NCBI RefSeq assembly: GCF_030718995.1
Contig: NZ_CP132204.1
Location: 1-64,000, forward strand
Direction of reading: 5' to 3'
DNA length: 64,000 nucleotides
Source: Arthrobacter oryzae
GTDB lineage: Bacteria; Actinomycetota; Actinomycetes; Actinomycetales; Micrococcaceae
Made by a program: the position numbers and the translations under genes. The stretch's first letter is position 1; every line of letters starts with the position of its first letter. This document shows positions 1 through 13,831 of the stretch, one piece after another. The notes beneath the pieces are model-generated. The model worked only from the letters and a program-made list of their open reading frames with translations. It had not been told where the DNA came from and searched no databases.

Positions 1-513
1 GTGGGCGCCGGCACCGGCGGCACCAGCGCCACTATCGGCAGGTACCTGCGCTACCACCGCCATGACACTCAGCTCGCCGTCGTGGATCCGGAGAACTCCG
101 CTTTCTACCCGGGGTGGAGGGACGGCGTGGCCGGCTTCAGCACCGGGATGCCGTCACGCATCGAGGGCATCGGCCGGCCGCGAATGGAGCCCAGCTTCAT
201 TCCAGCCGTGATCGACCACATGATCCAGGTACCCGATGCGGCGTCCGTGGCCGCTATGCGGCACTTGTGGAACCTGGCCGGGTTGCACGCCGGCCCGTCC
301 ACCGGAACCAACCTCTGGGGTGTGTGGCAGCTGATCGCCGGGATGGTCGCGGAGGGCCGGCGGGGCAGCGTCGTGTCGCTGATGTGCGACGCCGGCGACC
401 GGTATGCCGGCAGCTACTACGACGAGCAGTGGTTGGAGGCCCGCGGCCTGGATCCGAGGCCGCATGAGGCAGCCATCCGGGATTTCTTCGAGACCGGAAC
501 CTGGCCGGCCTAG
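1..513 (+). CDS. PLP-dependent cysteine synthase-family enzyme, C-terminal part
   Basis: The reading frame is open at the window edge, so this is the 3' end of a longer gene; the GTG at base 1 is unlikely to be the true start. The first residues, GAGTGGTSATIGRYL, match the glycine-rich loop that binds the PLP phosphate in cysteine synthase and cystathionine beta-synthase-type fold-II enzymes. A later GPSTGTNLWG and the conserved SLMCDAGDRY stretch fit the C-terminal half of that family. The likely reaction is beta-replacement or beta-elimination on a serine or cysteine derivative, in the cytoplasm. The substrate cannot be assigned from this fragment. Its stop codon overlaps the stop of the convergent hydrolase gene by 4 bases. 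Confidence 0.85.
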   Translation: MGAGTGGTSATIGRYLRYHRHDTQLAVVDPENSAFYPGWRDGVAGFSTGMPSRIEGIGRPRMEPSFIPAVIDHMIQVPDAASVAAMRHLWNLAGLHAGPSTGTNLWGVWQLIAGMVAEGRRGSVVSLMCDAGDRYAGSYYDEQWLEARGLDPRPHEAAIRDFFETGTWPA

Positions 514-1166
514 ATTTCCACCGAATCTCCGCTGGAGAGGTGAGCATATTCGGTGCCGTACTTGGCTCCCAGCCGCTTCACATGGCCCTCGATGAGGCCA
601 AGTCCCGTTTCGTTGAGCAGGGCGTCGTGGATAGGGAACGCCCTGGGGGCGCGGACACCAATGACGAAGTCCACCACCTCCCCCACTTTGTTCCAGGGCG
701 CGTGAACCGGGACCAGGAGGGTCCGGACACCGATGCCGTCGGGAATCACGAACGAGTCACCGGGGTGGTACACGTTGGAGTCGATCAGGTACCCGATGTT
801 GGCCACCACGGGAATCTGCGGGTGGATTAGCGCGTGCTGCCCGCCGAAGGCGTGGACCTCGAACCCGGCGGCCGTGAACGCCGAGCCCGGCTCGACGTCG
901 CGGATCCGGGAATCGGCAAACGGCGCCTCGGACCGCAGTGTTGCAGCCACCCCGGCCGGGGCAAAAACCAGGAGCGATTCGTTGCCGCGCAACGCTGACA
1001 CCACCGCCGGTACATCGATGTGGTCGCCGTGTTCGTGGGTGACCAGCACGGCCCCGGCGGAGTCGAGGGCCCGGCCCGTTTCGGAGAACGTGCCGGGATC
1101 TATCACCAGCACCTGGCCGTCTTTCTCGAGCCGGACACAGGCGTGGGTGTATTTGGTCAGCTTCAT
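510..1166 (-). CDS. MBL-fold metallo-hydrolase (beta-lactamase superfamily)
   Basis: A 218-residue protein whose first 60 residues carry the metallo-beta-lactamase core: an ACVRLEK beta-hairpin, the LVIDPG turn and the metal-binding motif THEHGDHID (HxHxDH). Further ligands are likely the histidine in the YHPGDSF segment and the histidine in FPIHDALLNE. The size and the PGDSF motif resemble the UlaG/UPF0173-like branch, usually annotated only as MBL-fold hydrolase. It probably hydrolyses a small ester, lactone or phosphodiester, but the substrate is unknown. The ATG at 1166 is the first good start. The gene is transcribed away from zur, and its tail overlaps the neighbouring PLP gene, leaving no room for a terminator. 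Confidence 0.85.
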   Translation of the reverse strand: MKLTKYTHACVRLEKDGQVLVIDPGTFSETGRALDSAGAVLVTHEHGDHIDVPAVVSALRGNESLLVFAPAGVAATLRSEAPFADSRIRDVEPGSAFTAAGFEVHAFGGQHALIHPQIPVVANIGYLIDSNVYHPGDSFVIPDGIGVRTLLVPVHAPWNKVGEVVDFVIGVRAPRAFPIHDALLNETGLGLIEGHVKRLGAKYGTEYAHLSSGDSVEI

Positions 1167-1286
1167 GATGCCAGCCTAGGTGCGGCCGCGCGGCAGTGTC
1201 CACGAACCCGTCCACGAACCCGGTTCCCAACTCCCGGCTGGTAATCTTGGACATTGCCCACACTCCTTAGGGAAGCGAGACAATCC

Positions 1287-1751
1287 ATGGCCCACGGCGC
1301 CAAAGCCGACGGCACAAAGCTCTCCGCACCGGCTTCCGCCGGCGGCAAGGAGCAGCGTGTCACCAAGCAGCGACTGGCGGTGAGCGCCGCACTGGACGAC
1401 CTGGACGACTTCGTCAGCACGCAGGAGCTTTACCGGATGTTGCAGAACCAGGGCACCTCCGTGTCGCTGGCCACTGCCTACCGGATCCTGCAGTCGCTCG
1501 CCGACGACGGGCTGGTGGATGTCCTGCGCAACGGCGAGGGCGAGGCCGTCTACCGGAGGTGCGCCGTCACCGGCCACCACCATCACCTGCTGTGCCGGAA
1601 CTGCGGCAAGGCCGTGGAAGTGGAAGCTCCCGCCGTCGAGACCTGGGCTGCCCGGACTGCCGCGGAACACGGCTACACCGAAGTGGCGCATACCGTGGAG
1701 ATCTACGGCCTGTGCCCGGACTGCACCGCCCGCAAGGCCGCCGGAGGCTGA
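1287..1751 (+). CDS. zur: Fur-family zinc uptake regulator
   Basis: Encodes about 154 residues from ATG 1287; a TTG at 1254 is possible but would add a poor N-terminus. The N-terminal half is a winged helix (TKQRLAVSAAL, STQELYRMLQNQG, SLATAYRILQSLADDGLVDVL). The C-terminal half has the metal-binding features of the Fur family: HHHHLLCRNCGK followed by LCPDCTA, two CxxC pairs that form the structural zinc site. Zur proteins repress zinc uptake when zinc is plentiful. The gene converges on znuACB with only 4 bases between stops, which supports Zur over Fur or PerR. A good operator candidate lies upstream of znuA. Confidence 0.9.
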   Translation: MAHGAKADGTKLSAPASAGGKEQRVTKQRLAVSAALDDLDDFVSTQELYRMLQNQGTSVSLATAYRILQSLADDGLVDVLRNGEGEAVYRRCAVTGHHHHLLCRNCGKAVEVEAPAVETWAARTAAEHGYTEVAHTVEIYGLCPDCTARKAAGG

Positions 1752-1755
1752 CGGG

Positions 1756-2637
1756 CTATGAAGCTGCTGCCGGGAGGACGCGTCCGTTGAGGCCCCGCCC
1801 GGCGCGTATCCCGCCGACGATCCGGCACACAAGGTAGATCAGGAATGACAGCGTGGTCACATACGGGCTGATCGGAATCCGTCCGCCCAGGGCAAGCATG
1901 ATTCCGCCCACTGTAGCGGTGACCGCGAAGGCGACGCTAAGGATCACCACAAGCCGCGGCGAGGAAGTCACGCGGAGCGCCGCGGCGGCCGGCGTGATCA
2001 GCAGCGCGAGCACCAGGAGGGCCCCCACCACCTGGATGGACAGCGCCACGCTGACACCCAGCAACACCATGAAAGCGATGCCCAGCGTCCGGACGGGCAC
2101 GCCCCGTGCCTCCGCCACTTCCGGATCCACGCTCGCAAAAGTGAGCGGCCGCCAGATGGCCACCAAGGCAATCATCACCACCACCGCAGCCGTGGCCAGC
2201 ACCTGCAGCTGGACTGTGTCGACGGAGACGATCTGTCCCGTCAGCAGGCCGAACTTGTTGGAGGCCCGCCCTTCGTAAAGGGACAGGAAAAGGATGCCGA
2301 GGCCAAGCCCGAAAGGCATGATCACGCCGATGATGGAATTCTTGTCCCGGGCACGGACGCCCATGACGCCCAGGAGTAGCGCCGCGAGCACCGAACCGAT
2401 GAGGGACCCGAACACGATGTCGGCTCCGATCAGCAGCGCAAAAGCAGCCCCAGCGAAGGAAAGCTCGGAGATGCCGTGGACCGCGAAAGCGAGGTCCCGT
2501 TTCATCACGAAGGTGCCCATGAGCCCGCCGAGCAGGCCGAGCACTGCTCCTGCCCAGATGGAGTTCTGGACGAGGGCCAGCAGTTCGCCGTAGTTGTCGA
2601 AATTGAAGATGGAACCCAGGATGCTGTCGAAATCCAC
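1756..2637 (-). CDS. znuB: Zinc/manganese ABC transporter permease
   Basis: A 293-residue hydrophobic protein of the ABC-3 metal permease family, with about eight predicted membrane segments. The stretch VMKRDLAFAVHGISELSFAGAA is typical of ZnuB/TroC-type permeases. It would form the inner-membrane channel for Zn2+ delivered by ZnuA and powered by ZnuC. The GTG start at 2637 follows the stop codon of the ATPase gene directly, so the two are almost certainly translationally coupled. Manganese or iron homologues look similar; the convergent zur gene and the histidine-rich ZnuA argue for zinc. Confidence 0.9.
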   Translation of the reverse strand: MDFDSILGSIFNFDNYGELLALVQNSIWAGAVLGLLGGLMGTFVMKRDLAFAVHGISELSFAGAAFALLIGADIVFGSLIGSVLAALLLGVMGVRARDKNSIIGVIMPFGLGLGILFLSLYEGRASNKFGLLTGQIVSVDTVQLQVLATAAVVVMIALVAIWRPLTFASVDPEVAEARGVPVRTLGIAFMVLLGVSVALSIQVVGALLVLALLITPAAAALRVTSSPRLVVILSVAFAVTATVGGIMLALGGRIPISPYVTTLSFLIYLVCRIVGGIRAGRGLNGRVLPAAAS

Positions 2638-3453
2638 TTAGCCCACCTCCCCTGCCACTGAATGCGCGTCCTCGTGGTGGTGGGTGGCGCCCTCCGGCAG
2701 CCCCACCACGATCAACCGGCCGTTGGCGCGGATCACTTCGACCCGGCTGCCGTAGAGGCCCGACAGTACTTCCGTGGTCATCACGTCGGCGGGCCTGCCC
2801 ACCCGGAACCGTCCGCCCGCAAGGTAGAGGACGCGGTCCACATAGTCGATGATCGGATTGATTTCGTGCGTGACGAAGACAACGGCGCTGTCCCGGGTGC
2901 GGCATTGCTCGTTGATCAATGCACTGACGGCCTGCTGGTGCTGGAGGTCCAGGGACAGCAGCGGTTCGTCGCACAGCAGGACCTGCGGATCGGCGGCCAG
3001 CGACTGGGCCACCCTCAGCCTCTGCTGTTCGCCGCCGGAGAGCTGGCCCACCGGGACGTTGGCGTAGTCGGAGGCTCCCACGAGATCGAGCAGCTCATCG
3101 ATCCTGTGGTTGGCCTTGGCACCGCCCAGCCGCAGCCCCCAGCGGTGGCCGTCGACGCCCAGCCCCACCAGGTCGCGGGCACGCAGGGGCGTGTCCGGCG
3201 AGAAGGACTTCTGCTGCGGAATGTAGCCGATGAGGCTGCTGCCGCGTTCCACAGGGCGGCCGCCGAGCGTAGCCGTCCCGGAGTGGAGTTCCTGCAGGCC
3301 CAGGAGGACTTTCAGGAGCGTGGTCTTGCCGCTGCCGTTCGGGCCGAGGACCGCAAAGAACTCGCCGGGATTGATATCGAGGTCCAGGTCCTCCCACAGT
3401 GTCCGTTGGCCGAACTTCAGGGTGGCTCCGCGGAGGCTCACTACCGGTTTCAA
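2638..3453 (-). CDS. znuC: Zinc ABC transporter ATP-binding protein
   Basis: A 271-residue ABC ATPase. Walker A is GPNGSGKT at residues 37-44, the signature is LSGGEQQR near residue 145, Walker B is VLLCDEP, and the switch histidine lies in FVTHEIN. It hydrolyses ATP on the cytoplasmic face to drive metal import through ZnuB. The C-terminal tail contains a short histidine-rich stretch (ATHHHEDAH), sometimes seen in zinc transporter ATPases. The gene sits about 59 bases after znuA and abuts znuB, giving the order znuA-znuC-znuB on one strand. Confidence 0.92.
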   Translation of the reverse strand: MKPVVSLRGATLKFGQRTLWEDLDLDINPGEFFAVLGPNGSGKTTLLKVLLGLQELHSGTATLGGRPVERGSSLIGYIPQQKSFSPDTPLRARDLVGLGVDGHRWGLRLGGAKANHRIDELLDLVGASDYANVPVGQLSGGEQQRLRVAQSLAADPQVLLCDEPLLSLDLQHQQAVSALINEQCRTRDSAVVFVTHEINPIIDYVDRVLYLAGGRFRVGRPADVMTTEVLSGLYGSRVEVIRANGRLIVVGLPEGATHHHEDAHSVAGEVG

Positions 3454-3512
3454 CGTTTCTTTATCCTCGATTCATTCGGGGCGGATCGCCCCCACCATCT
3501 TAGGACTGCCGG

Positions 3513-4475
3513 TTAGTTTTCCAGGGCCTGTTTGATGCTGTCCACGTTGCCGCTCATCCACTCTACGTAGGTTTTTCCTTCCGGGAGGGTTTCGCTGAAG
3601 TCCAGCACGGGAACGCCCGCAGCTTCGGCTGCTTTCCGGAGGGCCTGCGTCTGCGGACTTTCCGTCTGCGTGTTGTAGGCCAGGAACTTGATGTCCTTCG
3701 AACCGGCCAGTTCCGTGGCTTCCTTGAGGACCGCCGGCGGCACATCGGCGTCTTCCTCGATGGCGGCCGTGTAGTCCGCAGGAGTCTTGTTGACCAGCCC
3801 GGCGGTCTCGAACAGGTACAGCGGCACCGGTTCGGTGACCGCGACGGGTGCCTGGGCGGCCGTCGCGGCCAGCCCGGCAACTTGGCTGTTCAGCCCGGCA
3901 ATCTCCTCTTTGAACGAGTCGGCGTTGGCCTGGAAGGTTGCTGCGGACGACGGCTCCAGCGCGGTGAGCTTGGCCTCGACGGCATCGGCCAGTTTGGTCA
4001 TGGCGTCCAGGCTGTACCAGACGTGCTCGTTGAATTCACCGTCATGGGAGTGACCGTGTTCGTCGGCTTCGGCTGTGGATGCGGCGGCCGGTTCCTCGTC
4101 GGGAGCCAGCCCGGAAACCTCGACGGCGCTGATGATGTTGTCGTGGCCCACGTTGCTGTCGTCGGCCAGCTTGTGCAGGAAGTCGTCGTAGCCGCCACCG
4201 TTTTCAACAACCAGCCGGGCCTTGGATACCGCCAGTTTGTCCTGGGTGGTGGCCTCGTAGGAATGCGGGTCCTGGCTGGCCTTGGTAATGAGCGCCTTGA
4301 CGTTCACTTTGCCGCCGCCGATTTCCCGGACGATGTCGCCGTAGACGTTCGTGGAGGTGACCACCTCGATGGTGCCGGTTTCGGCCTGCTGGCCGCCCGC
4401 CGTCGTACTGCAGGCTGACAGCAGCAGGCTCAGGCCGGCGAAGGCGGTGACGGAAAAGACGGCGGAACGGCGCAC
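3513..4475 (-). CDS. znuA: Zinc-binding lipoprotein of ABC transporter
   Basis: From GTG 4475 the protein is about 320 residues and begins with a lipoprotein signal ending in LLLSAC (lipidated Cys at about 22), so it is anchored outside the membrane. A GAGG ribosome site lies 7 bases before this GTG; the upstream ATG at 4538 would put 21 non-signal residues in front and is less likely. The family (cluster A-I substrate-binding proteins) binds metal through histidines: DPHSYE and NEHVWYSLD are visible. Between them is the acidic, histidine-rich loop DEHGHSHDGEFNEH, characteristic of zinc-specific members. A likely Zur operator lies about 75-105 bases upstream of the start. Confidence 0.93.
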   Translation of the reverse strand: MRRSAVFSVTAFAGLSLLLSACSTTAGGQQAETGTIEVVTSTNVYGDIVREIGGGKVNVKALITKASQDPHSYEATTQDKLAVSKARLVVENGGGYDDFLHKLADDSNVGHDNIISAVEVSGLAPDEEPAAASTAEADEHGHSHDGEFNEHVWYSLDAMTKLADAVEAKLTALEPSSAATFQANADSFKEEIAGLNSQVAGLAATAAQAPVAVTEPVPLYLFETAGLVNKTPADYTAAIEEDADVPPAVLKEATELAGSKDIKFLAYNTQTESPQTQALRKAAEAAGVPVLDFSETLPEGKTYVEWMSGNVDSIKQALEN

Positions 4476-4548
4476 GGAAGGACCTCGATCTGTGGGTATT
4501 GGGACACGCTTGATGAGAATCAGGAGCATTAGCAACACAACGAGTGTA

Positions 4549-4579
4549 GCCCTAAATAGGAATGATTCCTATTTAGGGC
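4549..4579. promoter_or_regulatory. Perfect 31-bp palindrome upstream of znuA, likely Zur operator
   Basis: Arms GCCCTAAATAGGAAT and ATTCCTATTTAGGGC (15 bp each) flank a single G. The centre AATGATT matches the core of Fur/Zur boxes in actinobacteria. It lies between the upstream membrane-protein stop (4589) and the znuA start. A terminator is less likely because no T-run follows on either strand. That Zur binds here is inferred. Confidence 0.6.
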
Positions 4580-4588
4580 CACAGCGTC

Positions 4589-5659
4589 CTACTCGCCGTC
4601 TGGCTGGCCTAGCCTGCGGATGCCCTTCGCCTGGGTGGCGTCGCGGATCTCGCCCACCAGCTGCTCGATGACGTCTTCCAGGAACAGCACTCCCCTGGTG
4701 TTGCCCTCGGGCCCGATGACGCGCGCCAGGTGCGAACCGGTGCGCTGCATCACGGACATGGCCTTTTCAATCTCGTCATCCATGGAAAGGTTTGCCAGCG
4801 ACCTGATCCGGCTCTCGGCAATCGGGTGTTCGTACCCCGCTTCCGGGATGGACAGCACGTCCTTGATGTGGAGGTAGCCGGAGAGCATGCCGTCCTCGTC
4901 CATCATCGGGAACCGGGAGAACCCGGTACGGCTGACAGCCTTTTCGAACTCGACCGGCGTGGTGGGCGTCTTCATCATGACCAGCTTGTCGAGCGGCACC
5001 ATGATGTTGGACGCCGTGTACTCGGAGAATTCCAGCGCACCTGTGATCAGGCCGGCGTCGTCATCCACCAGGCCGTGACGGGTGGATTCCTGCACGATCG
5101 ACTGGACCTCCTCCAGGGTGAACGAGGAGTTGACCTCGTCCTTGGGCTCGATCCGCATAAGGCGCAGGATGTGGTTGGCGGACCAGTTGAGGGCCACGAT
5201 CACCGGGTTCACGAGCCGCGCAATGAACATCAGCGGCGGCGCCAGCAGCAGGGCTGCCTTGTCCGCGACGGACACCGAGATGTTCTTGGGCACCATCTCG
5301 CCGAAGGTCACGTGCAGGAAGGTCACCACCATGAGCGCCACGGCGAAGGCCACCACGTCGGCCAGTTCCATCGGCATGCCGACAGCCTCCAGCGGTACGG
5401 CCATCAGGTGGTGGATGGCCGGTTCGGCCACCTGCAGGATCAGCAGGGAGCAGACCGTGATGCCCAGCTGGGCGCACGCAAGCATGAGGGACACGTTTTC
5501 CATGGCCCGCAGCGTGGTTTGCGCCCGCATGGAGCCTGCCTCCGCCAGCGGCTCGATCTGGCTCCGCCGGGCGGACATCACCGCGAATTCCGCCGCCACG
5601 AAGAAGGCGTTGCCGATCAGCAGGATGACCAGCCAGAGAATTCCCACCCAGTCGCTCAT
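4589..5659 (-). CDS. CNNM/HlyC-type membrane protein with CBS pair
   Basis: 356 residues. An N-terminal DUF21 transmembrane domain of three to four helices (WLVILLIGNAFFVAAEFAVMSARRSQIE, then GEMVPKNIS) is followed by two CBS domains (around MVPLDKL and FLEDVIEQLVGEI). The family is annotated as hemolysin-like or CNNM/CorB transporters, linked to Mg2+ or Co2+ efflux. The usual C-terminal CorC/HlyC domain is missing here but present in the upstream paralogue. The start codon overlaps that gene's stop (ATGA), so both are co-translated and may work as a pair. Confidence 0.85.
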   Translation of the reverse strand: MSDWVGILWLVILLIGNAFFVAAEFAVMSARRSQIEPLAEAGSMRAQTTLRAMENVSLMLACAQLGITVCSLLILQVAEPAIHHLMAVPLEAVGMPMELADVVAFAVALMVVTFLHVTFGEMVPKNISVSVADKAALLLAPPLMFIARLVNPVIVALNWSANHILRLMRIEPKDEVNSSFTLEEVQSIVQESTRHGLVDDDAGLITGALEFSEYTASNIMVPLDKLVMMKTPTTPVEFEKAVSRTGFSRFPMMDEDGMLSGYLHIKDVLSIPEAGYEHPIAESRIRSLANLSMDDEIEKAMSVMQRTGSHLARVIGPEGNTRGVLFLEDVIEQLVGEIRDATQAKGIRRLGQPDGE

Positions 5660-6993
5660 GCCGCACCGCCCTGGCCGGCAACTTGCTGTTCGCCCCGGAC
5701 CGGAGACGGCTTGAAGCAGATCCGGTCGATCCGGCGCCCGTCCATGCGGGTCACGCTCAACGTGCCCCCGCCGACGTCCACCTTGTCTCCCACGGCGGCG
5801 ATCCGGCCGAGCTGGCTCATGACGTAGCCGCCGACTGTCTCGTAGGCGGACTCATCGGGCACCGTGAGTCCGGGAATCTGCTCGGACAGCTCATCCGGGC
5901 GCAGGAGGCCGGGGAAGTACCAGTCCCCCGACGCGCTCTGGAGCAGTCCGGGCCGCACCTTGTCGTGTTCATCGGCGACTTCCCCGACGATTTCCTCCAC
6001 GAGGTCCTCCAGGGTGGCAATTCCCGCCGTGCCGCCGTATTCATCCAGCACAACGGCCAGCTGCATGTTTCCTTCGCGCAGTTCGGCCAGCAGGGCATCA
6101 AGGTGGATGGTTTCGGGAACCCTGAGGACGTCCGTCATGATCGCGCCAGCCTCGAGGTTGGGACGCCGGTCCGACGGAACGGCGATCGCCTTCTTGACGT
6201 GGACCAGACCGCGGATGTCGTCGGCCGACTCACCGACCACCGGGAAGCGTGAATATCCGGTCCGCCGGGCGGCGTCGACAATGTCCGAGACCGGCTGCTC
6301 GGCACTGATGGTCTCCAGACGGATCCGGGGAGTCATCACGTCGGCGGCCGTCCGGCCGGAGAACTTGAGCGTGCGCGCGATGAAGTTGGCCGTTCCGGCA
6401 TCCAGTGTCCCCATGGCGGCGGAACGCCGGACCAGGGATGCCAGTTCGGCCGGTGTCCGCGCACCCGAGATCTCCTCCTTGGCTTCGAGTCCGAAGACGT
6501 TCAGCACCTTGTTGGAGAAGCCGTTCAGCACAATGATGGCCGGCTTGAAGATGGCCGTGAACACCAGCTGGGGGCGGGCCACGGCCTTGCCGATCGGCAA
6601 GGACAGCGCAATAGCCATGTTCTTGGGCACCAGCTCGCCGATCAGCATGGACAGCAGGGTGGCGATGGTCATCGCCATCACCAGTGAAACCGAAGCCGCT
6701 GCAGCCTCCGGAACACCGGCCGCGGTCAGCGGCCCTTCCAGCAGCTTTCCTACGGACGGCTCCATGACGTAACCGGTCAGCAGGGTGGTCAGTGTGATGC
6801 CGAGCTGGCAGCTGGACAGCTGGGTGGACAGCGATTTAAGGCACTTGAGCAGGGGGACGGCCGCAGCGTCGCCGCTGTCGACGGCCCGCTGGACCGTTGC
6901 CTGGTCGAGGGCGACGAGGGAAAATTCAACGGCGACGAAGAAGCCTGTGCCGAGGATGAGCAGGATGCCTGCTCCAAGGAGTAACCATTCCAT
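5656..6993 (-). CDS. CNNM/HlyC-type membrane protein with CBS and CorC domains
   Basis: 445 residues: DUF21 membrane domain (about 1-190, with GTGFFVAVEFSLVALDQ and GELVPKNMAIALS), a CBS pair (about 200-330, including VMTPRIRLE and VVLDEYGGTAGIATLEDLVEEIVGEV) and a C-terminal CorC/HlyC domain (about 345-430, SVTRMDGRRIDRI). This is the complete CNNM-type arrangement associated with Mg2+/Co2+ transport. It is the first gene of a two-gene unit. The 372 bases upstream contain no convincing gene and must hold its promoter. Confidence 0.87.
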   Translation of the reverse strand: MEWLLLGAGILLILGTGFFVAVEFSLVALDQATVQRAVDSGDAAAVPLLKCLKSLSTQLSSCQLGITLTTLLTGYVMEPSVGKLLEGPLTAAGVPEAAAASVSLVMAMTIATLLSMLIGELVPKNMAIALSLPIGKAVARPQLVFTAIFKPAIIVLNGFSNKVLNVFGLEAKEEISGARTPAELASLVRRSAAMGTLDAGTANFIARTLKFSGRTAADVMTPRIRLETISAEQPVSDIVDAARRTGYSRFPVVGESADDIRGLVHVKKAIAVPSDRRPNLEAGAIMTDVLRVPETIHLDALLAELREGNMQLAVVLDEYGGTAGIATLEDLVEEIVGEVADEHDKVRPGLLQSASGDWYFPGLLRPDELSEQIPGLTVPDESAYETVGGYVMSQLGRIAAVGDKVDVGGGTLSVTRMDGRRIDRICFKPSPVRGEQQVAGQGGAA

Positions 6994-7365
6994 CAGCGGC
7001 CGGCCCCCGGCCGTCCGGGGAACGGGATCCCTGCCCCGCGGTCAGAGGGCGCTGCGGAAGCGTGCGCCCGTATGTCCGGCAGAGGGAAAGGGGTGTTGGC
7101 GGGAGAACCGCCCGGCGGAGGATGGTCGGCCGGTGCCGACCCTTTTTCCTGGAAGGCTGCGGCGTGTACTGCTGCAGAATGATGGGCGCGTGAACGGGGT
7201 TTGCCGGCTCTGCGGGTGGACTGCGGGGAGCTGGTGTTCGTGCTCCGCTGACAGCCCCCAGGCCGGCACCTAGATTTACTGTCCATAAGAGTTTCAGTCT
7301 ACAGGAGCGGCTGCAGCGTCCAGCAGCGGCACGGAGCCGCCGGCCCGCTCCCCTGCCGGTGTTCG
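6994..7365. other. Intergenic region, no gene recognised
   Basis: About 370 bases between the start of the CNNM gene pair and the 3' end of guaB1. Open frames here are short and have no recognisable domain or ribosome site. The minus strand must hold the promoter of the CNNM pair; I see no sequence close enough to a consensus to mark it. Confidence 0.5.
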
Positions 7366-12974
<5,609 letters not shown>

Positions 12975-12979
12975 CTTGA

Positions 12980-13029
12980 ACGCTGCCCGGCCGGAGCTCG
13001 ACATTCACGACTCCGGCCGGGCAGCGTTG
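12980..13029 (+). terminator. Strong hairpin after kgd
   Basis: Perfect 18-bp arms, AACGCTGCCCGGCCGGAG and CTCCGGCCGGGCAGCGTT, separated by 14 bases, start a few bases after the kgd stop codon. The T-run that follows is weak. Termination is inferred from position and stability. Confidence 0.75.
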
Positions 13030-13127
13030 CTTAATGGAACGGGCCCGAAGCCAGCCGCCGGAGTTGGCCGGAAGCCCGTTTCCATGGAACGCTGAATTTT
13101 GTTGCACATTGAGGTTAAGAGGTAGTG

Positions 13128-13727
13128 GTGGAAGACAGGAAGCTGCGGATTGCGGCTGTTGGAGATGAGCTGCTGGCCGGCCTGGGCGATCCCCGGGCGC
13201 TGGGCTGGCTGGGCCGGGTACTGGCCCGCACTCCGCAGGACGGCATGACCGTTGAGTGTTACCCCCTCCCCTGTCCGCAGGAAGGCACCGAGGGCCTGGC
13301 CGCCCGCTGGCTTGACGAAGCCGGCCGCCGCTTCGGCAACAACCACGAAAACCGGCTGGTCATCGGGCTGAGCGGGCGTGACCTTGAGTTCGGACTGTCC
13401 ACGGCCCGCAGCCGCCTGAACCTTGCCAACATCCTGGACTCAGCCTCCCAGAACAAGATCGAGGTCTTTGTGGTGGGTCCGCCGCCGTCACTGGATCCCT
13501 CGCAGAACCGGAGGCTCGGTGAGCTGAACACGGCTTTCGCCGATGTCACCACGCGGCGCAAGCACCTGTACGTGGACACCTTCTCCCCGCTGCTCAACCA
13601 CGAACAATGGCGCCAGGACCTGGCCGCCAACGGCGGAACACCGGGACAGGCCGGTTACGGGCTGATGGCCTGGCTGGTGCTGCACCGCGGCTGGTTCCAG
13701 TGGCTCGGCATCGCCGCCCCGGAGTAA
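13128..13727 (+). CDS. SGNH/GDSL hydrolase-like protein lacking the catalytic serine
   Basis: About 199 residues from GTG 13128 (AGAGG 5 bases upstream; GTG 13125 is also possible). The fold is recognisable from block I (LRIAAVGDELLAGLGDPRALGWLGRVLA), a block III-like IGLSGRDLEFG, and VFVVGPPP. In block I the normal GDS is GDE, so the nucleophilic serine is replaced. The C-terminal Asp-x-x-His is also not evident: the region reads GGTPGQAGYGLMAWLV. No signal peptide is present, so the protein is cytoplasmic. It may be a non-catalytic or altered family member; I cannot assign a role. Confidence 0.7.
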   Translation: MEDRKLRIAAVGDELLAGLGDPRALGWLGRVLARTPQDGMTVECYPLPCPQEGTEGLAARWLDEAGRRFGNNHENRLVIGLSGRDLEFGLSTARSRLNLANILDSASQNKIEVFVVGPPPSLDPSQNRRLGELNTAFADVTTRRKHLYVDTFSPLLNHEQWRQDLAANGGTPGQAGYGLMAWLVLHRGWFQWLGIAAPE

Positions 13728-13831
13728 TCACGGAACACCGGGCGGTGTTGCCTGCGCAGGGTGCTTGACACCTCAGTGCCGCCCGTGACCCAATGGGCCC
13801 CATAACGCCGTCGACATAAGGTTGTGGGTCC

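Noticed and set aside
1199..1221. Direct repeat TCCACGAACCC upstream of zur
   Set aside because: Two short copies only, with no inverted symmetry or Fur-like core; likely chance.
4549..4579. Palindrome as a simple terminator of the CNNM genes
   Set aside because: The stem is AT-rich and no T-run follows on the minus strand; the operator reading fits better.
4730..5827. Open frame of 365 codons opposite the CNNM gene pair
   Set aside because: His/Gly/Asp-rich antisense translation of conserved membrane and CBS domains.
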